DNA of 64,000 nucleotides from Eledone cirrhosa (GCA_964016885.1 OZ024742.1:360635436-360699435), one strand, 5' to 3'. Positions 24,926-36,619 are shown, numbered from the stretch's first letter. A program made the numbers and translations. The notes: generated by a model from the sequence alone, not told the origin.

Positions 24926-25149
24926 TGTGGGTGTTTGAATGTTAAAAAAGGAAGAACTACTCATTACCGCAATAGAATGTAATTGTTTATCAACGCTAAA
25001 ACTTTTCTCTTTCTACTTCAAGTTTCGCGATTCCTCGCTGATCACACAACAGAAGTTTGTATTATAAAGTATAGCAAATATTATGAATATAGACAACGTC
25101 TCTGAAATAATAAGACATTATAGAGGAACATTCTGGTAAAAGGGGCTTT
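24926..25149. other. Short non-repetitive stretch
   Basis: AT-rich sequence with nothing recognisable. Confidence 0.5.
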
Positions 25150-25275
25150 GCAGCTATACGGTTCTGGGTCCAGTCCCACTCTACGGCATCTTGGGGAGCA
25201 ATTGTCCTAAATGGCCTCGGGTTCACTAATGCTGTGCGAGTGGAATTTGATAAACGAAAACTGCAGAAAACTGTC
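25150..25275 (+). mobile_element. Partial SINE, cephalopod-type tRNA-like family
   Basis: The stretch with GCAGCTATACGGTTCTGGGT, CCAGTCCCACTCTACGGC, CTTGGGGAGCAATTGTC and a TGTGCGAGTGGAATTTGATA block matches my memory of the 5' half of an abundant cephalopod SINE. The copy is truncated where it runs into a CA/TA microsatellite at 25,276. Family identification is from recollection. Confidence 0.5.
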
Positions 25276-25445
25276 GTGCATACACACATACAAACACACA
25301 CACATGCATACATGTATACACACATATATACACACATATATACACACATACACACATTTATATATACACATACACATATATATACACACACACACATATA
25401 TACACACACATGCATACATGTATACACAAACACATATATATAGTG
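25276..25445 (+). repeat. (CA)n/(TA)n microsatellite
   Basis: Alternating ACACACAT and ATATACAC blocks. Short open frames on both strands (Tyr/Cys/Val or His/Thr/Tyr) are composition artefacts. Confidence 0.95.
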
Positions 25446-25538
25446 ATAATAATAAATATGAGGACTAAAATCCAAAGAGGGTTCGATAAGGATAAATCAG
25501 ATATATAAGCGACTCGTTGCTTAAACTTTAATCTGTTA

Positions 25539-25540
<2 letters not shown>

Positions 25541-25578
<38 letters not shown>
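25541..25578 (+). repeat. (TA)n microsatellite
   Basis: About 19 TA dinucleotides in a row. Confidence 0.98.
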
Positions 25579-25581
<3 letters not shown>

Positions 25582-27139
25582 GCATACATATACATACACA
25601 GTACAGGTTAAATCTTATTTTAGCGTGCAAAAACAAAATGTGAAAGTGCAAAGAAAATTCTGCGATAAACTAAAAAATATTCATTGGAAATATTGTAGAC
25701 GAAGGTGCTGGGGGTGGCATTAGGTGTTTGGTCCAGTGTGGAAAGGAATGCAGGCAAATGTTCTCTACTGGAAAAAAACAAGTATTCTTGCGGGCGTCAT
25801 ATACTCTCAGGTCTTAAATAATGCCCCCCCCCCCCCCCATTAGATTTTACTAATCTTCTCCAGCGAAATTTTATTGTAGGTGATTCATATCGATATAATA
25901 ATTATATTTTCATTAAAAAAACATTATATATGACAAACAAAGAACATAAGAAATCCAGTATTTACGAACGTACACTATATAATTACCGATAACCCCTACC
26001 CCCGTTTATTCCACTCCACCACCCCCACATTATAAGAATTTAAGTAAATGTCCAACCCCCACCCCTGCCTATTCCCCTCACCCCTATTATTTGGAGCCCG
26101 GGACTGTCAGTAAGGCAAGCCGCTAACAATGGCAAGAACTTTGTTGTCAGTGACCCAGCTTCCTCCGCCCAAAAAAATTCGAACGTCACAGACTGGAAAA
26201 AATAGTTTGCCGATGATTCTTGGCATTTTAGAAATTTATTCCGTTTGGCTACGTAAGCAGTGACCCCCACCTTAATGGCAGCATTTAGGATGTGGGAAGG
26301 AGCTAAAGAATCGTTTACTGTAGTATCCCACATGAGGCATCTACCTTTTACCCAGGCCAGGAGTAAAGGGTAAGACCATCTACTGTCTGTCTAATCAACC
26401 CTGGACAATCTAACTGGTTCCAGGATTGATGAGATATTGACTGGAGCAAGAGTACACTATCCTACCAACTACTCTCAGGTCTAGAATAATCGTCTTAACC
26501 GCACTTAAACCACCACACTCCCGCTTATTAAATGTTGCTAATATATCTCTGGCGAAATTTTATTTTAAGAGGTAGCATTCCTTCAACAATTAATTTTCTT
26601 TAGACATTAAAAAACATTATACAGGACAAAAAAAACAAAAAAACGTCCGTTACTCAATATGTAAACTAAACGACTAATTCTGGTTTTAAAAAATCAACGG
26701 GGACAACCTAGAAAAATTACCGATTTTCCAACCCCGCTATTATTTGGCACATGAGAGTACTTATTTGATCTCGGACGACTGGGCTTCATACTCCGGGATG
26801 AAGTAATGGAAACTACAAATATGACATCATTAATCCCTCAGTTTTAGGAACTAAAACGTTGAGTGATTAAACAGGAACTATTTTTTGAAGGACGAACGTT
26901 GTTGGAATTGAAACTTTCTTAGAAATAAGGAATTTACTTTCGTTTCTTTTGAAATTTACTCTCACTTTTTTTTTCTCTTTTGGCACCCTAAAATAAGATT
27001 TAACCCTTGTACGAACACACCCCCACATGCACGCGCGCACTCACAGCAAACTGTGTGCTATGGCTGTCATTATCATCATTTAACGCCAGTTTGCCGTTAA
27101 ATGATGTTTTTTAATACTGTAATGTCAACATTTACCTAT
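25579..27139. other. 1.5 kb low-copy sequence, no gene recognised
   Basis: Contains C tracts (about 25,827-25,840 and several CCCC clusters around 26,000-26,090). A 97-residue minus-strand open frame (26,040-26,333) has no motif I recognise. Two parts resemble each other: CTCTCAGGTCTTAAATAATG near 25,803 and CTCTCAGGTCTAGAATAATC near 26,472, each followed by a C-rich stretch, TTA and a CGAAATTTTATT block. This suggests an old duplication of about 150 bp. Confidence 0.5.
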
Positions 27140-27222
27140 CATTACAGATACAGATACACACACAGATACATACACATATCTACATACACATAGATACATA
27201 TACACATACAGACACATATCAT
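27140..27222 (+). repeat. Degenerate ACAGATACA/ACATA microsatellite
   Basis: Loose tandem ACACATATCTACATACACATAG-type sequence. Confidence 0.8.
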
Positions 27223-27365
27223 TATGATGATCATCTTCATCACTTTTACTACGTCCACATTTCCATGCTTGCATGGATTTAACGGATCCTCTCGTCACTT
27301 GTTACTTCCTTTGTCAACTCCACCGTGGGTTCCAGCATCCTGAGATCCACTGTCACTACTACAAC
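27223..27365 (-). mobile_element. LINE 3' end relic, family L
   Basis: Read on the minus strand this gives Val-rich sequence then DLRMLEPTVELTKE, matching the DLKSLRLTVEMTK part of the C-terminal frame seen in better copies at 43,563, 45,421 and 50,150. It then runs into the family's 3' untranslated end (CATGCAAGCATGG, then an ATGATG tail). Heavily diverged and 5' truncated, as LINE copies usually are. Confidence 0.6.
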
Positions 27366-27935
27366 TACCCACTCCCCCTTACACACAGAGGTAGTCTTAC
27401 CCTTTACGCCCTTAGTCAAAAATGAAACTAACGATAATGGGGAATGTAAAAACAGATAATTTAGTATTCTTGATTTACCGAAACGAATAAGTTCTGTTTC
27501 GATATGGATGCATCTATATTAACTATATGCTATTGTTGTATTTGTTCGTAATACATGTGCTTTTAAAAGGAATTTTTTGTTACAATATATATACAGGAAG
27601 CATTAAGTATATCTTGTTAACGAGCATCAAAACTTCATTACAAGTATAAACCCGTTTTTCTCTGTAAATATAAGTTTTGCATTTGTAATTTTTTTATTCT
27701 TGCAATCAAAATATACACAGTTTCATGAATATGTAAAAGTAATTTCAATTTAAAAGTACGTCTATTACGATAAATAAACAGTATTTAGTTAATTTAGAAG
27801 TATCCACGTTAAAATACGATAATTTCGTTTCGGTAATTCAAGAAAACCAAGTTATATTTTTTACATTTTCCATTATCGTTACTTTCGTTTTTAACTTGGA
27901 ACGTAATCAACAAGGTAACACACACAAACGCGCGC
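27366..27935. other. AT-rich low-copy sequence
   Basis: Nothing recognisable in about 570 bp. Confidence 0.5.
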
Positions 27936-28029
27936 TTATTATGTCTAAATAGTTAGGCTTGTTACTTTGGAGTTACACCTGCGCAGGTGAAACTCCAAAG
28001 TAACAAGCCTAACTATTTAGACATAATAA
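27936..28029. repeat. 94-bp near-perfect palindrome
   Basis: The two 47-base halves meet at 27,982/27,983 (ACCTGC|GCAGGT) without a spacer. They are complementary at every position except 27,975/27,990, where both bases are A. The outer ends read TTATTATGTCTAAATAG and its complement. Transcribed from either strand it would form a long hairpin. It does not match the TTAA-type elements here and no target-site duplication is evident. Confidence 0.97.
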
Positions 28030-28349
28030 ATGAATATTTAAACTCTACTTCGGTATTGAGTACTCTTGCAACCTTTAGCAAAGTGACTTCAACTATAGCC
28101 TCGAGTTATCCGATGCATTGTGAGTCACACAGACACACACATACACATACAGGAAGTCCCCCCCCCAAAAAAAATGATACATACTTTAACAGCATTCTAA
28201 TAAAAGTGTGTATATTTATGGGACATCCTGTGTGTATATATATATACACACACACTACCGACTGTAGTGTAAACAGACGAAAAGTACTCGACGACTTGGC
28301 TCCCTTAAAATATGTATGTATATATATAGCATGTATTACATGTATATAT

Positions 28350-28355
<6 letters not shown>
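28030..28355. other. Low-copy sequence with CA, C and TA tracts
   Basis: Includes a C9/A8 tract near 28,158-28,176 and a segment ATATATAGCATGTATTACAT at about 28,322 that recurs at about 28,545. Confidence 0.6.
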
Positions 28356-28389
<34 letters not shown>

Positions 28390-28400
28390 CATGTATATAT

Positions 28401-28487
28401 GTATGTCACAAGTGTAGTGTTTGTACCAGAATTTTCAAGTCGCTGGCTGGACTAAAAAGTCACACTCGTTCAGCGCATCGGTGGGGG
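28401..28487 (+). pseudogene. Single C2H2 zinc-finger relic, possibly LINE-derived
   Basis: In the frame that opens at 27,987 the sequence at 28,410-28,478 encodes KCSVCTRIF then KSLAGLKSHTRSAH. This fits C-x2-C-x12-H-x4-H: Cys at 28,413 and 28,422, His at 28,461 and 28,476. The FKSxAGLxSH arrangement resembles the lone finger found in some animal LINE proteins and in ordinary zinc-finger proteins. Upstream residues are encoded by a (TA)n microsatellite (28,355-28,388) and the frame stops at 28,511, so no intact gene is supported. A captured exon is the alternative. Confidence 0.5.
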
Positions 28488-28572
28488 TTCTCCTACATGG
28501 ATATAAAGTAGTGGCCGTACACGAAAAAAAGGTGGCAGCCACCATATATATAGCATGTATTACATGTATACA

Positions 28573-28634
28573 TATATCTCATCATCATCATCATCGTTTA
28601 ACGTCTATCTTCCACGATAGCATGGGTTAGACAT
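28573..28634 (-). mobile_element. SINE/LINE-tail fragment, family D, minus
   Basis: ATCATCATCATCGTTTAACG, TCTATCTTCCACGATAGCAT and GGGTTAGAC are the reverse complement of the family D 3' tail (compare 42,047). Cut off by a TA tract at 28,635. Confidence 0.7.
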
Positions 28635-28650
28635 TATATATATATATATA

Positions 28651-28842
28651 TAATTGTTTCTACCTTTGGCACAAGGCCAGCAATTACACAGTGTATTACT
28701 GGTACTTTATTTTATCGACCCCGTAAGGATGAAAGGCAAAGTTAACTTCGGCGGGATTTGAACTCAGAATGGAAAGGGCCGTAACTCTTTGCGTCACAGC
28801 ATGGCGTCCGACCCTCTACCGATACTGCCAATTCACCGCCTT
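28651..28842 (-). mobile_element. tRNA-derived SINE, family A, minus, near full length
   Basis: The most complete family A copy. On the minus strand a tRNA-like head (GGCAGTATCGGTAGAGGGTC as box A region, then GAGTTCAAATCCCGCC as box B) precedes the body ACTTTGCCTTTCATCC and GTCGATAAAATAAAGTACCA, ending GCCTTGTGCCAAAGGTAG then AAACAATTA. About 190 bp. Boxes A and B are internal RNA polymerase III promoter elements in such SINEs. Confidence 0.85.
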
Positions 28843-28933
28843 AAAATGTGTGTTATTGCTGTTTATGTTACATAAATTCAACCAAATGAGATCGATAAAA
28901 TAAGTATCAGTCTTGAAAAGAATAATTACTGAA
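28843..28933. other. Junction before the 54-bp satellite
   Basis: Contains GATCGATAAAATAAGTATCAG at about 28,890, a plus-orientation scrap of the family A SINE body, directly before the first satellite monomer. Confidence 0.6.
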
Positions 28934-31900
28934 GTCTATATATAATTAGTTTAAGTTACTACATGGTAATATAACAGTGAGACCAGTCGATATATAATTA
29001 GTTTAAGTTACTACATGGTAATATAACAGTGAGACCAGTTGATATATAATTAGTTTAAGTTACTACATGGTGATATATAACAGTGAAACCAGTCGATATA
29101 TAATTAGTTTAAGTTACTACATGGTAATATATAACAGTGAAACCAGTCGATATATAATTAGTTAAAGTTACTACATGGTAATATATAACAGTGAAACCAG
29201 TCGATATATAATTAGTTTAAGTTACTACATGGTAATATATAACAGTGAAACCAGTCGATATATAATTAGTTTAAGTTACTACATGGTAATATATAACAGT
29301 GAAACCAGTTGATATATAATTAGTTTAAGTTACTACATGGTAATATATAACAGTGAGACCAGTTGATATATAATTAGTTTAAGTTACTACATGGTAATAT
29401 AACAGTGAAACCAGTCGATATATAATTAGTTAAAGTTACTACATGGTAATATATAACAGTGAAACCAGTTGATATATAATTAGTTTAAGTTACTACATGG
29501 TAATATATAACAGTGAGACCAGTTGATATATAATTAGTTAAAGTTACTACATGGTAATATATAACAGTGAAACCAGTTGATATATAATTAGTTAAAGTTA
29601 CTACATGGTGATATATAACAGTGAAACCAGTTGATATATAATTAGTTAAAGTTACTACATGGTAATATATAACAGTGAAACCAGTCGATATATAATTAGT
29701 TTAAGTTACTACATGGTAATATATAACAGTGAAACCAGTTGATATATAATTAGTTAAAGTTACTACATGGTGATATATAACAGTGAAACCAGTTGATATA
29801 TAATTAGTTAAAGTTACTACATGGTAATATATAACAGTGAAACCAGTCGATATATAATTAGTTTAAGTTACTACATGGTAATATATAACAGTGAAACCAG
29901 TTGATATATAATTAGTTAAAGTTACTACATGGTAATATATAACAGTGAGACCAGTTGATATATAATTAGTTAAAGTTACTACATGGTAATATATAACAGT
30001 GAAACCAGTTGATATATAATTAGTTAAAGTTACTACATGGTGATATATAACAGTGAAACCAGTCGATATATAATTAGTTAAAGTTACTACATGGTAATAT
30101 ATAACAGTGAAACCAGTCGATATATAATTAGTTTAAGTTACTACATGGTAATATATAACAGTGAAACCAGTTGATATATAATTAGTTAAAGTTACTACAT
30201 GGTAATATATAACAGTGAGACCAGTTGATATATAATTAGTTAAAGTTACTACATGGTAATATATAACAGTGAAACCAGTTGATATATAATTAGTTAAAGT
30301 TACTACATGGTGATATATAACAGTGAAACCAGTTGATATATAATTAGTTAAAGTTACTACATGGTAATATATAACAGTGAAACCAGTTGATATATAATTA
30401 GTTAAAGTTACTACATGGTAATATATAACAGTGAAACCAGTCGATATATAATTAGTTTAAGTTACTACATGGTAATATATAACAGTGAAACCAGTTGATA
30501 TATAATTAGTTTAAGTTACTACATGGTAATATATAACAGTAAAACCAGTTGATATATAATTAGTTTAAGTTACTACATGGTAATATATAACAGTGAAACC
30601 AGTTGATATATAATTAGTTTAAGTTACTACATGGTAATATATAACAGTGAAACCATTTGATATATAATTAGTTAAAGTTACTACATGGTAATATATAACA
30701 GTGAAACCAGTCGATATATAATTAGTTTAAGTTACTACATGGTAATATATAACAGTGAAACCAGTTGATATATAATTAGTTTAAGTTACTACATGGTAAT
30801 ATATAACAGTGAAACCAGTTGATATATAATTAGTTTAAGTTACTACATGGTAATATATAACAGTGAAACCAGTCGATATATAATTAGTTTAAGTTACTAC
30901 ATGGTAATATATAACAGTAAAACCAGTTGATATATAATTAGTTTAAGTTACTACATGGTGATATATAACAGTGAAACCAGTTGATATATAATTAGTTTAA
31001 GTTACTACATGGTAATATAACAGTGAAACCAGTCGATATATAATTAGTTTAAGTTACTACATGGTAATATAACAGTGAGACCAGTCGATATATAATTAGT
31101 TTAAGTTACTACATGGTAATATAACAGTGAGACCAGTTGATATATAATTAGTTTAAGTTACTACATGGTAATATAACAGTGAAACCAGTCGATATATAAT
31201 TAGTTAAAGTTACTACATGGTAATATATAACAGTGAAACCAGTTGATATATAATTAGTTTAAGTTACTACATGGTAATATATAACAGTGAGACCAGTTGA
31301 TATATAATTAGTTAAAGTTACTACATGGTAATATATAACAGTGAAACCAGTTGATATATAATTAGTTAAAGTTACTACATGGTGATATATAACAGTGAAA
31401 CCAGTTGATATATAATTAGTTAAAGTTACTACATGGTAATATATAACAGTGAAACCAGTCGATATATAATTAGTTTAAGTTACTACATGGTAATATATAA
31501 CAGTGAAACCAGTTGATATATAATTAGTTAAAGTTACTACATGGTGATATATAACAGTGAAACCAGTTGATATATAATTAGTTAAAGTTACTACATGGTA
31601 ATATATAACAGTGAAACCAGTCGATATATAATTAGTTTAAGTTACTACATGGTAATATATAACAGTGAAACCAGTTGATATATAATTAGTTAAAGTTACT
31701 ACATGGTAATATATAACAGTGAGACCAGTTGATATATAATTAGTTAAAGTTACTACATGGTAATATATAACAGTGAAACCAGTTGATATATAATTAGTTA
31801 AAGTTACTACATGGTGATATATAACAGTGAAACCAGTCGATATATAATTAGTTAAAGTTACTACATGGTAATATATAACAGTGAAACCAGTCGATATATA

Positions 31901-33888
31901 ATTAGTTTAAGTTACTACATGGTAATATATAACAGTAAAACCAGTTGATATATAATTAGTTTAAGTTACTACATGGTAATATATAACAGTGAAACCAGTC
32001 GATATATAATTAGTTAAAGTTACTACATGGTAATATATAACAGTGAAACCAGTCGATATATAATTAGTTAAAGTTACTACATGGTAATATATAACAGTGA
32101 AACCAGTCGATATATAATTAGTTTAAGTTACTACATGGTGATATATAACAGTGAAACCAGTTGATATATAATTAGTTAAAGTTACTACATGGTAATATAT
32201 AACAGTGAAACCAGTCGATATATAATTAGTTAAAGTTACTACATGGTAATATATAACAGTGAAACCAGTCGATATATAATTAGTTTAAGTTACTACATGG
32301 TGATATATAACAGTGAAACCAGTTGATATATAATTAGTTAAAGTTACTACATGGTAATATATAACAGTGAAACCAGTCGATATATAATTAGTTAAAGTTA
32401 CTACATGGTAATATATAACAGTGAAACCAGTCGATATATAATTAGTTTAAGTTACTACATGGTAATATATAACAGTGAGACCAGTCTATATATAATTAGT
32501 TAAAGTTACTACATGGTAATATATAACAGTGAGACCAGTTGATATATAATTAGTTTAAGTTACTACATGGTAATATATAACAGTGAAACCAGTCGATATA
32601 TAATAAGTTAAAGTTACTACATGGTAATATATAACAGTGAGACCAGTCGATATATAATTAGTTAAAGTTACTACATGGTAATATATAACAGTGAGACCAG
32701 TCGATATATAATTAGTTAAAGTTACTACATGGTAATATATAACAGTGAAACCAGTCTATATATAATTAGTTAAAGTTACTACATGGTAATATATAACAGT
32801 GAAACCAGTCGATATATAATTAGTTTAAGTTACTACATGGTAATATATAACAGTGAAACCAGTTGATATATAATTAGTTAAAGTTACTACATGGTAATAT
32901 ATAACAGTGAAACCAGTTGATATATAATAAGTTAAAGTTACTACATGGTAATATATAACAGTGAGACCAGTTGATATATAATTAGTTAAAGTTACTACAT
33001 GGTGATATATAACAGTGAAACCAGTTGATATATAATTAGTTAAAGTTACTACATGGTAATATATAACAGTGAAACCAGTTGATATATAATTAGTTTAAGT
33101 TACTACATGGTAATATATAACAGTGAGACCAGTTGATATATAATTAGTTAAAGTTACTACATGGTGATATATAACAGTGAAACCAGTTGATATATAATTA
33201 GTTTAAGTTACTACATGGTAATATATAACAGTGAAACCAGTTGATATATAATTAGTTTAAGTTACTACATGGTAATATATAACAGTGAGACCAGTTGATA
33301 TATAATTAGTTTAAGTTACTACATGGTAATATATAACAGTGAAACCAGTTGATATATAATTAGTTTAAGTTACTACATGGTAATATATAACAGTGAAACC
33401 AGTTGATATATAATTAGTTTAAGTTACTACATGGTAATATATAACAGTGAGACCAGTTGATATATAATTAGTTTAAGTTACTACATGGTAATATATAACA
33501 GTGAAACCAGTTGATATATAATTAGTTTAAGTTACTACATGGTAATATATAACAGTGAAACCAGTCGATATATAATTAGTTAAAGTTACTACATGGTAAT
33601 ATATAACAGTGAAACCAGTCGATATATAATTAGTTTAAGTTACTACATGGTAATATATAACAGTGAAACCAGTTGATATATAATTAGTTTAAGTTACTAC
33701 ATGGTAATATATAACAGTGAAACCAGTTGATATATAATTAGTTAAAGTTACTACATGGTAATATATAACAGTGAAACCAGTTGATATATAATAAGTTAAA
33801 GTTACTACATGGTAATATATAACAGTGAGACCAGTTGATATATAATTAGTTAAAGTTACTACATGGTAATATATAACAGTGAAACCAG
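28934..33888 (+). repeat. 54-bp AT-rich satellite, about 92 copies
   Basis: The monomer reads GATATATAATTAGTTTAAGT then TACTACATGGTAATATATAA then CAGTGAAACCAGTY. A 52-bp variant lacks one TA (GGTAATATAACAG). Alternative bases are limited: TTTAAG or TTAAAG, GTAATA or GTGATA, GAAACC or GAGACC, and CAGTCG or CAGTTG at the single CpG. Stops occur in all frames. Both borders carry pieces of the family A SINE. Confidence 0.98.
29397..30150 (+). repeat. Higher-order block repeated 1,774 bp downstream
   Basis: The order of monomer variants from 29,397 (a 52-bp monomer, then the CG/TG, TTT/TTA and GAA/GAG series) is repeated from about 31,171. Landmarks at 29,400 and 29,947 match 31,174 and 31,721, both offset by exactly 1,774 bp. 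The match ends near 31,930. Confidence 0.85.
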
Positions 33889-33921
33889 AAAAAAATCAAA
33901 CTATATATCATTATCATCATT

Positions 33922-34006
33922 ATTTTATCGACCCCGTAAGGATGAAAGGCAAAGTTAATCCCGCCGAGGTTAACTTTGCCTTTCATCGTTACTGGGTCGA
34001 TAAAAT
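33922..34006. repeat. SINE-derived inverted repeat (37-bp arms, 11-bp loop)
   Basis: 33,922-33,958 is the family A body in minus orientation and 33,970-34,006 is the same body in plus orientation. The arms agree at 35 of 37 positions and face each other across an 11-base loop (TCCCGCCGAGG). It sits 34 bp beyond the last satellite monomer. Confidence 0.93.
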
Positions 34007-34066
34007 AAAGTACCAGTAATACACTGAGGTAATTGCTGGCCTTGTGCCAAAAGTAGAAACAATTAT
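33959..34066 (+). mobile_element. tRNA-derived SINE, family A, plus, 5' truncated
   Basis: Begins inside box B (CCCGCCGAGG), continues through ACTTTGCCTTTCATCG and GTCGATAAAATAAAGTACCA, and ends GCTGGCCTTGTGCCAAAAG with AGAAACAATTAT. Confidence 0.8.
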
Positions 34067-34969
34067 CATTAGTTAATGTCCAGTCCTTCTGCAGTTAATA
34101 GTTTTCAACACTTGCCTGGGTAAACACTGCTAGGAGGGGGTGGGTAGATTACATGGTGAAGGGGAGAGTATAAGGTAGAGGTGGCCTTAAAGAGAGATGT
34201 TTGGTGGTATTCCCTTGTGAAGCACCCCCCCCCGCCTCCACACACACACACTGGCATGTTTGAACCAGGAAATGGGAAATCAGAGATGTGCATGGTGAAT
34301 CACCTACACACATGTCTAAAGAATTGAAGCTACACCTGATAAGGGATTGTCTTGTCTACTCTTTGTCATACCCCTTGTCAGCCCCGAAGGTTTAGTGGCT
34401 GTTCCAGCACATCCCCCTTGAGGTCCTCTTTATTAGTCGAACCCCTTGTGAGCCTCAAGAGGTGGAGTGATTGTTACAGCATGTCTCCTTCCCCCGGGGT
34501 AATATATTCTCCATCCTGTCAGCCAGGAACCAGAGGTGGAGGGTAAGTTAGTTGGGAGTGGAGGGGATAGAGGTTCAGGTGGGAACCAGAGCTGGAGGGT
34601 AAGTTAGTTGGGAGTGGAGGATAGAGGTTCAGGTGTCACTTTCTGTCATATTTTAAACATAGAATTTACTTCTCAACTAGAACTTGTAGTAAAACTTTGA
34701 TCAGTTTTAGTATACTTGTATCTACTTGGGTACTTGGTATTTATTTAAAAATTAAAGAGGGGTGTGGCAGACTCTAAACCCCAGTCTAAGTAAGCAATGT
34801 ATCTCAGCTACACTTCATGGACAAAATGGCTGAAGTATTACCACAGAAAATAGCCAGTGATACCCACTGTATCAACCATTCTGCCTCATAGGGCTCATTC
34901 CGTATTTGTGATGCATTCCTCCTGATTTTGCAGTGGAAAACAGCATTCCTTGCTACAGTGGATTTATGA
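34067..34969. other. Low-copy sequence with two small tandem duplications
   Basis: About 900 bp without a recognised gene. A diverged pair of about 70 bp starts at 34,371 (ACCCCTTGTCAGCCCCGAAG) and 34,440 (ACCCCTTGTGAGCCTCAAGA). A cleaner 56-bp tandem pair starts at 34,526 and 34,582 (GGAACCAGAG, then GAGGGTAAGTTAGTTGGGAG). A C9 tract lies near 34,225. Confidence 0.7.
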
Positions 34970-35547
34970 ATTTGGGGTCTATGTAATTATTATAACCACA
35001 ATTTGGGGTCTATGTAATTATTATAACCACAATTTGGGGACTGTGTAATTATTATAACCACAATTTGGGGTCTGTGTAATTATTATAACCACAATTTGGG
35101 GACTGTAATTATTATAACCACAATTTGGGGACTGTGTAATTATTATAACCACAATTTGGGGACTGTGTAATTATTATAACCACAATTTGGGGACTGTAAT
35201 TATTATAACCACAATTTGGGGTCTGTGTAATTATTATAACCACAATTTGGGGACTGTGTAATTATTATAACCACAATTTGGGGACTAATTATTATAACCA
35301 CAATTTGGGGTCTGTGTAATTATTATAACCACAATTTGGGGACTGTGTAATTATTATAACCACAATTTGGGGACTGTGTAATTATTATAACCACAATTTG
35401 GGGTCTGTGTAATTATTATAACCACAATTTGGGGACTGTAATTATTATAACCACAATTTGGGGACTGTAATTATTATAACCACAATTTGGGGTCTGTGTA
35501 ATTATTATAACCACAATTTGGGGTCTGTAATTATTATAACCACAATT
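34970..35547 (+). repeat. 31-bp minisatellite, about 18 copies
   Basis: The monomer reads TTTGGGGACTGTGTAATTAT then TATAACCACAA. Shorter 29-bp copies lack GT, and GGGGTC alternates with GGGGAC. Clean ends on both sides. Confidence 0.97.
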
Positions 35548-35624
35548 ACTTTGGAGGCAAAGATCTACAACCTTACTAATTAGCTAACAATATTAAGATT
35601 GAAACATAAACCTTGATGTTAATG

Positions 35625-35815
35625 ATGATAGTGATGTTTGGTGATGGTGGTGATGGTGATGGTGGTGATGATGGTGATGATGGTGATGGTGATGGTGATG
35701 ATGGTGGTGGTAGTGAGTTTGGTGATGGTGGTGGTGATGATGTTAGTGAGGGCAGTGGTGGTGATGATAGTGAGTGGTGGTGATATTGATGGTGTTTGGT
35801 GATGGTGGTGGTGAA
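35625..35815 (+). repeat. (GAT)/(GGT) triplet-rich array
   Basis: Imperfect GATGGTGGTGATGGTGATG-type repeats with occasional GTTTGGTGATGG and AGTGAG interruptions. Confidence 0.93.
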
Positions 35816-35904
35816 GATGTCAATTTGGACATGTCAACATTACCTCAACAATTTCGACAAGTTAAGGTATTGGGCACATAAATTTCAAATCTACAGCAAT
35901 CACT

Positions 35905-36496
35905 CAATTCTGGGTCAACTGGTCTTTTCTAGGTCAACTGGTCTACCCTGGGTCAACTGGTCTATTCTAGGTCAGTAAGTCTATTCTGGGTCAACTGGTC
36001 TATTCTAGGTCAGTAAGTCTATTCTGGGTCAACTGGTCTATTCTAGGTCAGCAAGTCTATTCTGGGTCAACTGGTCTATTCTAGGTCAGCAAGTCTATTC
36101 TGGGTCAACTGGTCTATTCTGGGTCAGCAGTCTATTCTGGGTCAACTGATCTATTCTAGGTCAGCAAGTCTATTCTGGGTCAACCAGTCTATTCTGGTCA
36201 GCAAATCTATTCTGGGTCAACTGGTCTATTCTTGGTCAACCATTCTGGGTCAACTTTTCAATAATTCTATTTTAGGTCAAATATGTTATACTGGGTCAAC
36301 GGATCTAATCTAGGTCAACTGATTTATTCTAGGTCAACTGTTCTATTCTGGGTCAACTGATCAGCCGTTCTATTCTGGATCAACTGATCTATTCTAGGTC
36401 AACTGATCTATTCTAGGTCAACCGATCTATTCTGGGTCAACCGATCAACCGTTCTATTCTGGGTCAACTGATCAACTGTTCTACTGTGGGTCACCC
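35905..36496 (+). repeat. 19-bp minisatellite, about 30 copies
   Basis: Units alternate between TCTATTCTGGGTCAACTGG and TCTATTCTAGGTCAGCAAG, giving a 38-bp dimer on the left. On the right the units become irregular (GATCAACCG and GTTCTATTC variants). Confidence 0.95.
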
Positions 36497-36619
36497 ATTT
36501 TTCTGTCCATTGATTCACTGTTGAGGTGCTATGATGGTATCTGGGTAGTAATGTTTGGTAATCTCATATTACTGGTGTTACTGGAATGAACCTATCCAAC
36601 GAAGGAAGGCCTTATACAG

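Noticed and set aside
26040..26333. 97-residue minus-strand frame as a gene
   Set aside because: No recognisable motif, no splice or promoter signals I can support, and a length expected by chance in this sequence.
28934..33888. CRISPR-like array
   Set aside because: Direct repeats follow each other without unique spacers, and the context is eukaryotic. It is a plain satellite.
28934..33888. Hammerhead in the 54-bp satellite because each unit has GTGAAACC
   Set aside because: No CTGANGA partner exists in the monomer.
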